From Gammaproteobacteria bacterium (GTDB taxonomy: Bacteria > Pseudomonadota > Gammaproteobacteria > Steroidobacterales > Steroidobacteraceae): a DNA stretch of 64,000 nucleotides. This document shows positions 8,354 through 17,000 of the stretch, piece after piece (the stretch's first letter is position 1; every line of letters starts with the position of its first letter). The notes under the pieces are model-generated. The model had not been told where the DNA came from. It did not search any database and saw only the letters and a list, made by a program, of their open reading frames with translations. Location: contig PKWJ01000018.1 of assembly GCA_003132025.1 (NCBI GenBank), positions 83,403-147,402 on the forward strand, given 5' to 3'. A program made the translations under genes and the position numbers.

Positions 8354-10150
8354 ATGGCGATCGAACTGCGCGCCCTGTCAGACGCCCCACGCTACAAGAT
8401 CCTGTGCGTGGACGACGAGACCCAGGTGCTCGAGGGCCTGAGCCTGCAGCTCGGCCGCCGCTACGAAGTGCTGACCGCGCTCAGCGGCGCCGAGGCGCTG
8501 CAAATACTGCAGAGGGAGGATCGCATCTCGGTGCTGATCTCCGACATGCGCATGCCGCGCATGGACGGGGCAACGTTCCTGGCGCGCGCACGCACCATTG
8601 CGCCGAATGCCGGCCGCATTCTGCTGACCGGCCAGACCGACCTGCGTTCGGCAATTGCTGCAGTCAACGAGGCGCAGGTGCTGAAGTTCCTGAGCAAACC
8701 ATGCCCGCCGCCGGAACTACATGCCGCGGTGGAAACCGCGATCGAGCACTATCGCCAGGCCAGCACCACCAGCACCGGGCTGCGACGCACGCTGACCGCG
8801 CAGATCATCAGCCAGGATCCGGTCACCGGACTCGCCAGCCGCAGCTATTTCAATGCCGCCCTGAGCGAGATCTGCGCCGATGCCGGTGGCGCCGAGCCGG
8901 CGCGCTCGTGCGCGGTACTGTTCATCAATATCGAAAACCTGGGCGACATCAACGCCGTGCAGGGTCATTCGGTCGGCGATCAGGTGTTGCAGGTGCTGGC
9001 GCGCCGCCTGCGCGAGCACTGCGCGAGCGCCCTGTGCATCGGACGCTGGGGCGACGAGGAGTTCGCGGTACTGCAGTCGAGCGATTTCGCCGATGAAGCG
9101 GCGGTGCTGGCCGACGCCGATGCGGTGATTGCGAAACTCGCGGCCCCGATCGCGCTACAGCACACCACCCAGCGCATCCGTGCCTGCATTGGGGTCGCCG
9201 GGGTGCCGGCACATACCAAGGATGCCAAGACCGCGATCAAGTTCGCGGCGCTGGCGGCGCGCCAGGCCAAGCTGCAGGGCGGCGCCATGTCCTGCCTGTT
9301 CCGCTCCGATTGGGCGGACCGCGTGGAATATCGCTATCAGCTGCTGGTGGCGCTGCGCGAGGCCATGGACACCGATGCGCTGCACCTGAACTACCAGCCG
9401 GTGATCGACATCAAGCAAGGCTGCGTGCGCAAGCTCGAGGCCCTGGCGCGCTGGCAGCACCCCACACTCGGCCCGATATCGCCCGGGCAGTTCATCAATC
9501 TGGCCGAGGAGAGCGGCGACATGCCGCGGCTCGGTCAATGGATCCTGCGGCGCGCGTGCCGCGAGGCACGCCAGCTGGCGGGTCGTTGCTGCGCCCGAGT
9601 GGCGGTCAACGTGTCGATGCAGCAGCTGCTGCACGACAATTTCCTGGCGCAGCTGGGCGAAACCCTGCAGCTGGCACAGCTGCATCCGCAGGAGCTGGAA
9701 CTGGAGCTCACCGAATCGGTGTTTTCGCATGACGCCGATCGGGTACTGGCGCTGGTCACCGAGCTGCATAAGCTCGGCATCACCGTGGCGATCGACGACT
9801 TCGGCAGCGGCTACTCCTCATTAGCCTACCTGCAGCGCTTTCCGGCCGATACCATCAAGGTCGATCGCTCGTTTGCCTCAACGCTCGGCCAGGGCGGCGA
9901 GACCATCATCGCCGCCGCGCTGTCGATCGGCCGCAGCTTCGGCATGGAAGTGGTGATCGAGGGGGTCGAGACCGAAATGCAGCGCCGACAGCTCACCGCG
10001 CTGGGCGCAACGCTGTTCCAGGGCTATCTGTACGGCAAGCCGATGCCGCTGGCCGAGGTCGATCCGTGGTTCCTGAGTTCCGCGTTTGCCGCCGCCCCGA
10101 GCGAGGTGCCGGAGTCAGCGTCGAGCACACCGCCGATCGCCAGTCGCTAG
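8354..10150 (+). CDS. Response regulator with degenerate GGDEF and intact EAL domains
   Basis: This 598-residue protein begins two bases after the HDOD gene. It carries a canonical receiver (VDDE, SDMRMPRMDG, LTGQTD, FLSKPC), then a diguanylate-cyclase fold whose signature reads GDEEF where GGDEF is expected (RWGDEEFAVL), and a C-terminal EAL domain. The EAL catalytic set appears complete: KLEALARW, NVSMQQL, ELELTES, IDDFGSGYS, IKVDRSF, EGVET and FQGYLYGKP. I infer a phosphorylation-controlled c-di-GMP phosphodiesterase whose GGDEF part is inactive or serves as a GTP sensor. With the two genes before it, it completes a kinase-to-c-di-GMP output operon. Confidence 0.94.
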   Translation: MAIELRALSDAPRYKILCVDDETQVLEGLSLQLGRRYEVLTALSGAEALQILQREDRISVLISDMRMPRMDGATFLARARTIAPNAGRILLTGQTDLRSAIAAVNEAQVLKFLSKPCPPPELHAAVETAIEHYRQASTTSTGLRRTLTAQIISQDPVTGLASRSYFNAALSEICADAGGAEPARSCAVLFINIENLGDINAVQGHSVGDQVLQVLARRLREHCASALCIGRWGDEEFAVLQSSDFADEAAVLADADAVIAKLAAPIALQHTTQRIRACIGVAGVPAHTKDAKTAIKFAALAARQAKLQGGAMSCLFRSDWADRVEYRYQLLVALREAMDTDALHLNYQPVIDIKQGCVRKLEALARWQHPTLGPISPGQFINLAEESGDMPRLGQWILRRACREARQLAGRCCARVAVNVSMQQLLHDNFLAQLGETLQLAQLHPQELELELTESVFSHDADRVLALVTELHKLGITVAIDDFGSGYSSLAYLQRFPADTIKVDRSFASTLGQGGETIIAAALSIGRSFGMEVVIEGVETEMQRRQLTALGATLFQGYLYGKPMPLAEVDPWFLSSAFAAAPSEVPESASSTPPIASR

Positions 10151-10167
10151 GCATCGCGCCGCGACCT

Positions 10168-11403
10168 TCAGTTGGCGGCGCCCGGGTCGATTACCGCCCC
10201 GATGGGCACCCACCCCCGGCCGTCGAATTTCATCAGGAACAGTTGATGTACCGGCTGATAGTCGCCGGGACTGGTGTTGAGTCTGATTCCGGGACGCAGC
10301 ATCCCGAGCTCCATATCCAGGTGCGCGGCCTGCTGCATGACGTTGGCGCGCGTCAGATTGTCGCCGCATCGTCGCAGCACCTCGACCAGCGCCTCGGCGC
10401 GCTCGTAGCCGGCGACATTGTTCTGATCGCGCAAGCTGGCGTCCCGGTTGTACTGCTGCATCCAGTCCACGAACTCGCGCACCGCCGGATCGCTTCGGGC
10501 CTGCGGTTCCAGCCAGCCTTTGGAGCGCGCATTGGTGATGATGCCCACGGCCTTGGCAAGTCCGGCCGGTTCCAGAAACGCGGCGGTCGATAGCGATGCG
10601 TTGGCGATGAACTGCAGCGGATGCCAGTCGAGATCGTAGGCCTTGCGAATCGCCTGCGTAGCAAACGGCCCGATGGCAAAGTTGAGAAACACATCGGCGC
10701 CGGAAGCCTTGAGCGCGGTGAGCTGCGGATCGACACTGCCGTCCGCGGCCCGGTACGACATCCGGCTGACCACCATGGAGGACGAGCGCGGCCCCAGCCC
10801 ATCGAGCACTCCCGCCAGATATTCTCTCCCGGCATCGTCGTCGGCATACAGGATCGCGATCCTGGCATTGGGTTTGCTTTGCAGGATGTAGCTTGCGTAC
10901 GCCAGCCCCTCGGTGCGGAAGCTGGCAAAAAAACCCATGGTCCACGGGAAATGCGCCGGATCGTTGAACACCGTGGAACTGGAGTCGACGAACAGTTGCG
11001 GCACGTGCTGCTCATTCAGATAAGGGCGGATCGCAAGATTGGTCTCGGTCCCCAGTGAACCGAAGATCAGCAGCACACCATCGTGCTGCACCAGGCCGCG
11101 CGCCAGCTCGAGGGAATTGGCCGCCTCGGAGCCGTTATCGACGCTGATGAACGTGATCTTGCGGCCGTTGACGCCGCCATGATCGTTGATCATCCGAAAG
11201 TAGGCGGCCTCGGCGCGGCCGATGGCGCCATAAGCTTGCGCCCAGCCGCTGTAGGTCATGATGTTGCCGATTTTCAGTTCGGTGTCGGACGCGCCAGGGT
11301 CGTACGACTTCTGCGCCTGCGCGCTGAAGGATAGCGCCAGGCTGGCCACCAGACTTAAGGCGATGAGGCGCCGGAATTGATTAACTGATTGTTTAGTAAA
11401 CAT
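10168..11403 (-). CDS. ABC-type branched-chain amino acid-like substrate-binding protein
   Basis: This is a 411-residue periplasmic binding protein of the LivK type (Peripla_BP_6). The true start is ATG 11403, giving a signal peptide (RRLIALSLVASLALSFSAQA). The rest matches the family: ELKIGNIMTYSGWAQAYG at the start of the mature protein, RKITFISVDNGSEA, and LIFGSLGTETNLAI. The track ORF reaching 12009 runs antisense through lexA2 and is rejected. No permease or ATPase genes are adjacent, so it is an orphan binding protein or a ligand sensor. It converges on the GGDEF-EAL gene (17-base gap) and diverges from lexA2. Confidence 0.92.
   Translation of the reverse strand: MFTKQSVNQFRRLIALSLVASLALSFSAQAQKSYDPGASDTELKIGNIMTYSGWAQAYGAIGRAEAAYFRMINDHGGVNGRKITFISVDNGSEAANSLELARGLVQHDGVLLIFGSLGTETNLAIRPYLNEQHVPQLFVDSSSTVFNDPAHFPWTMGFFASFRTEGLAYASYILQSKPNARIAILYADDDAGREYLAGVLDGLGPRSSSMVVSRMSYRAADGSVDPQLTALKASGADVFLNFAIGPFATQAIRKAYDLDWHPLQFIANASLSTAAFLEPAGLAKAVGIITNARSKGWLEPQARSDPAVREFVDWMQQYNRDASLRDQNNVAGYERAEALVEVLRRCGDNLTRANVMQQAAHLDMELGMLRPGIRLNTSPGDYQPVHQLFLMKFDGRGWVPIGAVIDPGAAN
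11390..11402. promoter_or_regulatory. 13-bp palindrome over the start codon of the binding-protein gene
   Basis: TGTTTAGTAAACA reads as TGTTTA-N-TAAACA, a perfect odd palindrome whose right end falls in the ATG of the binding-protein gene. It could be an operator, but it also simply encodes the first residues (MFTK), so chance is a fair explanation. Confidence 0.3.
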
Positions 11404-11448
11404 TTTAATCTGTGAGGATATCGCGGCTGATTTTCCGGATGCAAACCG

Positions 11449-11470
11449 ATACCATACAAACGTATGGTAT
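11449..11470. promoter_or_regulatory. Candidate LexA2 operator overlapping the lexA2 start codon
   Basis: ATACCATAC and GTATGGTAT are exact reverse complements separated by AAAC. The ATG of lexA2 (11464-11466) lies inside the right half-site. An in-frame stop at 11428-11430 and no other start in between force this ATG, so the operator covers the start codon and there is no room for a Shine-Dalgarno. LexA autoregulation of lexA2-imuA-imuB-dnaE2 is established for the family; this exact sequence as its site is inference. Confidence 0.6.
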
Positions 11471-12147
11471 TCGACTCCCTGCCCTCCTTGAGCCCGCGCC
11501 AGCAGCAGATCCTGCGGCTCATCAGCCAGTTCATGCTGCGTCATGGCCTGCCGCCCACGCGCGCCGATCTGGCGCGCGCACTGCGGCTGCGTAATCGCCA
11601 GGGCATCGACCAGCATCTGCGCGCCATCGAGCGCAAGGGCTACCTGCAGCTCGAGCCGGGCATCGCGCGCGGCATTCGCCTGCTGCACGGCGCCTCCACT
11701 GCTACCACCGCGGCCGCCACCACCGCGGCCGCCACCGCCGCGGCCAACACGTTGTTGCTGCCGCTGTATGGCCGCGTTGCCGCCGGCGGTCCCACACTGG
11801 CACAGAGCAATATCGAGGAGACGATCGCGATCGATCGCGCCCTGTTTCGTCCGCGCGCGGACTTTCTGCTGCGCGTCCATGGCCAGAGCATGCGCGATGC
11901 CGGCATCGCGCATCGCGACATTCTCGCCGTGCATCGCACACCGCAGGCCATCAATGGCCAGATCGTGGTCGCACGCCTGGGCGATGAGGCCACGGTCAAG
12001 TACTACCACCGTCGCGGACCGCTGCTGCGGCTGGAGCCCGCCAATCCCGAATTCGCACCGCTCGAGATCGATCTGCGCCGCGAGCCCTGTGAGATCGAAG
12101 GCATCGTCGTCGGCAGCGTGCGCACCGAACTGCCGAGCCGCAGCTGA
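11464..12147 (+). CDS. lexA2: LexA-type SOS repressor (LexA2 of the mutasome cassette)
   Basis: This 227-residue repressor self-cleaves on RecA-ssDNA contact. The N-terminal winged helix shows LSPRQQQILRLI and RADLARALRLRNRQGIDQHL. A low-complexity Thr/Ala linker follows, then the S24 protease domain: cleavage site Ala-Gly in GRVAAGGP, nucleophile Ser in GQSMRDAG, and general-base Lys in ATVKYY. It leads the operon with imuA 12 bases after its stop. The start lies within a perfect inverted repeat without a ribosome site, suggesting a leaderless or near-leaderless message. Position at the head of imuAB-dnaE2 marks it as the cassette's own repressor rather than the housekeeping LexA. Confidence 0.95.
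   Translation: MVFDSLPSLSPRQQQILRLISQFMLRHGLPPTRADLARALRLRNRQGIDQHLRAIERKGYLQLEPGIARGIRLLHGASTATTAAATTAAATAAANTLLLPLYGRVAAGGPTLAQSNIEETIAIDRALFRPRADFLLRVHGQSMRDAGIAHRDILAVHRTPQAINGQIVVARLGDEATVKYYHRRGPLLRLEPANPEFAPLEIDLRREPCEIEGIVVGSVRTELPSRS
11704..11748 (+). repeat. 15-bp tandem repeat in the lexA2 linker
   Basis: Two perfect copies of ACCACCGCGGCCGCC are followed by a partial third (ACCGCCGCGGCC). They encode the Thr/Ala-rich hinge (TTAAATTAAATAAAN) between DNA-binding and protease domains. Units are a multiple of three, so copy-number change would alter linker length without frameshift. Confidence 0.85.
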
Positions 12148-12159
12148 CGGAAAGCCGCC

Positions 12160-12813
12160 GTGAGCATTCCCCTGCCCATTGGCTCACAGCGCACGCAGAC
12201 GCTCGAGCAACTCGCGCGACTGTGCCGCAACGCCGAGTCAGGCCGCGCTCCCTGGCTGGCCGCGCCTTCGGGCTTCACTGAACTCGATGCCAGTCTGCCC
12301 GGAGGCGGCTGGCCGATCGGCGCCATCGCCGAGCTGATGAGCGATGCGATCGGCATCGGGGAGCTGAGTTTATTAGTGCCGGTCTTGTCCAGGCTGGCGC
12401 GCGCCGGTCGTTATATCGCGTGCATCGCCCCGCCTTACCTGCCGTATGCGCCGGCGCTGGCGCAACGGGGCGTGCCGCTCGAGCGCGTGCTGCTGATCCA
12501 GACCTGCAGCCTGCAGCAATCCTTGTGGGCCACCGAGCAGGCACTGCGCTGCCCGGCGGTCGGCGCCGTGCTCGGCTGGCCGGCGTATATCGTCGACAAG
12601 AACGTGCGCCGCCTGCAGCTTGCGGCCGAGGCCGGCGGCAGCCTCGGCATCCTTTATCGGCCGCCCGAGGCCGCGCTCGAATCTTCGCCGGCCGCCTTGC
12701 GGCTGCGACTGCACGCCATGCCCGAGGGCCTCGCGGTCGAGATCCAGAAGTCGCGCGGCGGTCGTGCCGGCCTGACGCTGCGGGTAGGAGTCGCACCCAC
12801 GGTTGTGGCATGA
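12160..12813 (+). CDS. imuA: Translesion synthesis accessory protein ImuA
   Basis: This is a 217-residue RecA/SulA-like protein that begins with GTG 12160. The segment GFTELDASLPGGGWPIGAIAEL is the characteristic opening of ImuA proteins, followed by a RecA-like core (RYIACIAPPYLPYAPALAQRG, LLIQTCSLQQSLWATEQALR). It is required with ImuB and DnaE2 for damage-induced mutagenesis in the bacteria where this has been tested. The stop overlaps the ATG of imuB (ATGA), implying translational coupling. The C-terminus ends shortly after a VEIQKSRGGRAGLTL strand typical of the family. Confidence 0.93.
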   Translation: MSIPLPIGSQRTQTLEQLARLCRNAESGRAPWLAAPSGFTELDASLPGGGWPIGAIAELMSDAIGIGELSLLVPVLSRLARAGRYIACIAPPYLPYAPALAQRGVPLERVLLIQTCSLQQSLWATEQALRCPAVGAVLGWPAYIVDKNVRRLQLAAEAGGSLGILYRPPEAALESSPAALRLRLHAMPEGLAVEIQKSRGGRAGLTLRVGVAPTVVA

Positions 12814-14075
12814 ACGCCGGGCTGTGGCTCTGCATACGCTTACCGCGGCTGGCGCATGAAGTCGGCATCGCGGCCGCCGCCGAGCAGGCGGCTATGGAAC
12901 GGCTGGCGGCCTGGGCCTATCAATGGAGCAGCCTGGTCAGCTATCGCCTGGCCGACGGGCCGCTGCTGTGGCTCGAGCTCGCCGCCAGCCGCACCCTGTT
13001 TGGCGGTCATGCGGCATTGCTGGCGAACATCGAAGCCGGACTCACGCAGCTGGGTTACAGCCATGCATGCGCGCTCGCGCCCTCGCCCGCCGGCGCGGCG
13101 CTGTTGACCCAGGTCGGGCAGCAGCGCTGCGTGATCACGCACTCGCAGCTGCGCTCGCGGCTCGATTCGCTGCCGCTGGCGCTGCTGGCGCTGCCGCCGG
13201 ATGTGCTGGCCGCGCTGCAGTCGGCGGGATTGCGCCGCATCGGCCAGCTGCTGGAGCTGCCGGCCGCGGCGATCGCGCGCCGTTTTGGACCTGCGGCCAG
13301 TCTCTACCTGCAGCGGCTGTGCGGCGCGGCGAGCGATCCGCGGCCGGCCTGGCGCATGCCCGCGACCTATAGCGCGCGATTCGAATTCGCCGGTGAAGTG
13401 CACGATACGACCGCGATGCTGTTTCCGCTGCGGCGGCTGCTGCTGGAATTCCAGGGTTACCTGCGCGGCCGCGACTGCGCGGTGCTGCGTTTCACGCTTG
13501 AATTCGAGCACTATCGCCATGCCGCGAGTAGCGTGACCATCGGCATGTCCGCGCCGGCGCGCGATGCGGCACAGTTCCTGCTGCTGGCGCGTGAGCGCCT
13601 GCAGAGCCTGGCACTGCCGGCCGCGGTGAGCGCGCTGCGCCTGCAGGCACTCGAATTCACCGCGGCATCCGTCGTGCAGGCGGATTTCTTCGGCAGCGAT
13701 GCGCAGCAGCTGCAGCAACTGCAGTTGCTGCTCGATCGGCTGCAGGCTCGTCTTGGCGACCAGCAGGTGCGCGGCCTTAGCTCTGCCGCCGATCACCGGC
13801 CGGAGCGCGGCTGGCATTTCGTCACGCCGCAGCAGTCGACGCCGGGCCCGGATACACGGTCACCGGCGCGGCCCTGCACGCTGCTGCACAATCCGCGGCG
13901 CATCGAGCCGCCGGCAACGCTGCTGAGCGGACCGGAGCGCATCGAGAGCGGCTGGTGGGACGGCGGCGATGCGAGCCGCGACTACTATGTCGCGCGCGCC
14001 GCGGACGGCGCACGCTGGTGGGTGTTTCAGGACCTGGCCGGGGGTGGCTGGTATCTGCAGGGACTGTGGACTTGA
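12810..14075 (+). CDS. imuB: Y-family polymerase-like protein ImuB (catalytically inactive)
   Basis: This 421-residue homologue of Y-family DNA polymerases acts as the hub of the ImuABC mutasome. At the N-terminus the catalytic aspartate motif is replaced (LWLCIRLPRLAHEVG) and the second motif reads DGPLLWLELAAS, so the active-site acids are missing, as known for ImuB. A helix-hairpin-helix region (DVLAALQSAGLRRIGQLLELP) and little-finger region follow. The peptide QADFFG near residue 290 resembles a beta-clamp-binding motif. ATG 12810 overlaps the imuA stop; the track ORF from 12420 is antisense-phase read-through of imuA. Confidence 0.94.
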   Translation: MNAGLWLCIRLPRLAHEVGIAAAAEQAAMERLAAWAYQWSSLVSYRLADGPLLWLELAASRTLFGGHAALLANIEAGLTQLGYSHACALAPSPAGAALLTQVGQQRCVITHSQLRSRLDSLPLALLALPPDVLAALQSAGLRRIGQLLELPAAAIARRFGPAASLYLQRLCGAASDPRPAWRMPATYSARFEFAGEVHDTTAMLFPLRRLLLEFQGYLRGRDCAVLRFTLEFEHYRHAASSVTIGMSAPARDAAQFLLLARERLQSLALPAAVSALRLQALEFTAASVVQADFFGSDAQQLQQLQLLLDRLQARLGDQQVRGLSSAADHRPERGWHFVTPQQSTPGPDTRSPARPCTLLHNPRRIEPPATLLSGPERIESGWWDGGDASRDYYVARAADGARWWVFQDLAGGGWYLQGLWT

Positions 14076-14089
14076 GCCGGGCAGCCGCC

Positions 14090-17000
14090 ATGAGCGCCTA
14101 CGCCGAGCTGCATGCCCTGAGTAACTTCAGCTTCCTGCGCGGCGCCTCGCATCCGGCCGAGCTCATCACGCAGGCGCACGCGCTCGGCTATCGCGCGCTG
14201 GCACTGACCGACGAATGCTCGCTCGCCGGCGTGGTGCGCGCCCACGAGGCGCTGCGCGATCTGCGCGGCGCCGCCTTCAGACTCATCATCGGCACCGAGT
14301 TTCGCGCCTCCTGTGGCCTGAAACTGGTGCTGCTGGCGCCGTCGCAGCGTGCCTATGGGCAGATTTGCCAGCTCATCACGCTCGGCCGACGGCGCTCGAA
14401 GAAAGGCGAGTATCGCCTGGCGCGATCGGATTTCGAATCCGGACTGGAAGACTGCCTGGCGCTGTGGATTGCGCCGCGCGAGCCGGAACCGAAGCAGGCC
14501 GCGTGGCTGCGCGAATTCTTTCCGGCGCGCGGCTGGCTGGCGGTGGAGCTGCATCGCGCCGCCGATGATGCCGGGCGGCTCGCCGCCGCGCTGGCGCTGG
14601 CGCGCACCAGCGGCCTGCCCGCGATCGCCAGCGGCGACGTGCACATGCATGCACGCGGCCGGCGCGCATTGCAGGACGTGCTGACCGCGGTACGCCATGG
14701 CTGCACCATCGATCAGACCGGCTGGCGGCTGTACCCGAACGCCGAGCGGCGTCTGCGCTCGCTGCCGGAACTGCAGCAACTGTATCCGCCGGCGCTGCTC
14801 GATGAGAGCGTCGCCGTCGCCGAGCGCTGCAGCTTCTCACTGTCGCAGCTGCGCTATGAGTATCCGCCCGAACTGGTGCCGGAGGGACTTACGGCCGGCG
14901 AGCATCTGCGCGCCCTGACCGAGGCCGGTATCACGCGCCGCTGGCCGCGCGGCATTCCGGCTGCGATCCGTGAAACCATCGAGCGCGAGCTGGCGCTGAT
15001 CGTGGAACTGCGCTACGAGCATTTTTTCCTGACCGTACACGATGTGGTCGAATACGCGCGGCGGGAAAACATCCTGTGCCAGGGGCGCGGCTCGGCCGCC
15101 AATTCCGCGGTCTGCTATGCGCTCGGCATCACCGAGATCGATCCGGCACGCATGCAGCTGCTGTTCGAGCGCTTCATCAGCCGCGAGCGCAACGAGCCGC
15201 CGGACATCGACGTCGACTTCGAGCACGAACGACGCGAAGAGGTGGTGCAGTACATCTACCGCAAGTACGGCCGCGAGCGCGCCGCACTGGCGGCGACCGT
15301 GATCTGCTATCGCACTCGCAGCGCGGTGCGCGATGTCGGCCGCGCGCTCGGCGTCGCCGACGCCGATATCGACCGCTTGACGCGGCTGCACGTGTGGTGG
15401 GATGAGCCGGGCGAGATACAGCGTAAATTTGCCGCCGATGAGCTCGGCATCGAGCCCGCGCGCCTGTACCGGCTGATGCGGCTGGTGCGCGAACTGATCG
15501 GCTTCCCGCGCCACCTGTCGCAGCACGTAGGCGGCTTCGTGATTTCCGGCGAGCCGCTCAGCGCCCTGGTGCCGGTGGAGAACGCCGCCATGCCGGACCG
15601 CACCGTCATCCAGTGGGACAAGGACGATCTGGAGTCGCTCGGCCTGCTCAAGGTCGACGTGCTCGCACTCGGCATGCTGACGGCGATGCACCGCTGCTTC
15701 GAGCTGATCGAGCGCTACCGCGGCGTGCGGCTGCGCATGCAGGACATTCCGTCGAAGGATAGCGCCACCTTCGACATGATCTGCCGCGCCGAGACCATAG
15801 GCGTGTTCCAGATCGAATCGCGCGCGCAGATGAGCATGCTGCCGCGCCTGCAGCCGCGCAATTTCTATGACCTGGTGATCGAAGTGGCGATCGTGCGGCC
15901 CGGCCCGATCCAGGGCGACATGGTGCATCCGTACCTGCAGCGCCGTGAAGATCCGCACAGCGTCAGCTACCCGAGCGAGGCGCTCAGAAGCGTGCTGCAG
16001 CGAACCCTCGGCGTGCCGATCTTCCAGGAGCAGGTAATGCAGATCGCGGTGGTGGCCGCGGATTTCACCCCCGGAGATGCCGACGGGCTGCGCCGTGCGA
16101 TGGCCGCCTGGAAGCGGCGCGGCGGACTCGAACCCTACCGCGAGCGGCTGTTGTCCGGCATGGCCAGGAACGGTTACAGCAGTGAATTCGCCGAGCAGAT
16201 CTACAAGCAGATCCTGGGCTTCGGCGAATACGGTTTTCCCGAGTCCCATGCCGCCTCGTTCGCGCTGCTGACCTACATCTCCTCCTGGCTCAAATGCCAC
16301 GAACCGGCCGCCTTCGCCGCAGCGCTGATCAACAGCCAGCCGATGGGATTTTATTCCCCGGCGCAGATCACGCAGGATGTGCGCCGCAACGGCGTGGCGG
16401 TGCGGCCGGTCGATGTCGGCATCAGCGACTGGGACTGCACGCTCGAACCCGGCAGCGCTGCAGCGGGGGACGCTGCACCGGGACAGCAGCCGGCGCTGCG
16501 GCTGGGGCTACGGTTGGTGCGCGGCCTGCCGCGCACCGATGCCGAGCGCATCGTGGCCGAGCGCGCACGGCAACGCTTCGCCAGCATCGATGAACTCGCC
16601 GCGCGCGCCCAGCTGTCGCGGCGCTCGATCCAGGCGCTGGCGGCCGCCGGCGCGCTTGGGCCCTTAAGCTCGCACCGCCACGACGCCAGCTGGCAGGCGC
16701 TGGGCGTTGAACGGCTGCCTGGCCTCATCGCCGGCTTGTCGGCCAGTGAGCCGAAGGCTGCGCTGCCGGCACCGACCGAGAGCCAGAATATCCTCGCCGA
16801 TTACCGGCACCTGGGCCTGACCACCGGCCGTCATCCGCTGGCGCTGCTGCGCCCGGCGCTGATCCGCAGGGGCTTTCGCAGCAGCAGCGATCTGCAGCGA
16901 CTCGCCGACGGCAGCAGCGTGCGGGTCGGAGGCCTGGTGACGCACATGCAGCAGCCGGCCACCGCCTCGGGCGTGGTGTTCGCATCGCTGGAGGATGAGA

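Noticed and set aside
11404-12009. N-terminal extension of the binding-protein ORF
   Set aside because: It is antisense to lexA2, and a clear signal peptide starts at ATG 11403.
14837-16300. 487-codon minus-strand ORF antisense to dnaE2
   Set aside because: Shadow frame of an intact DnaE2.
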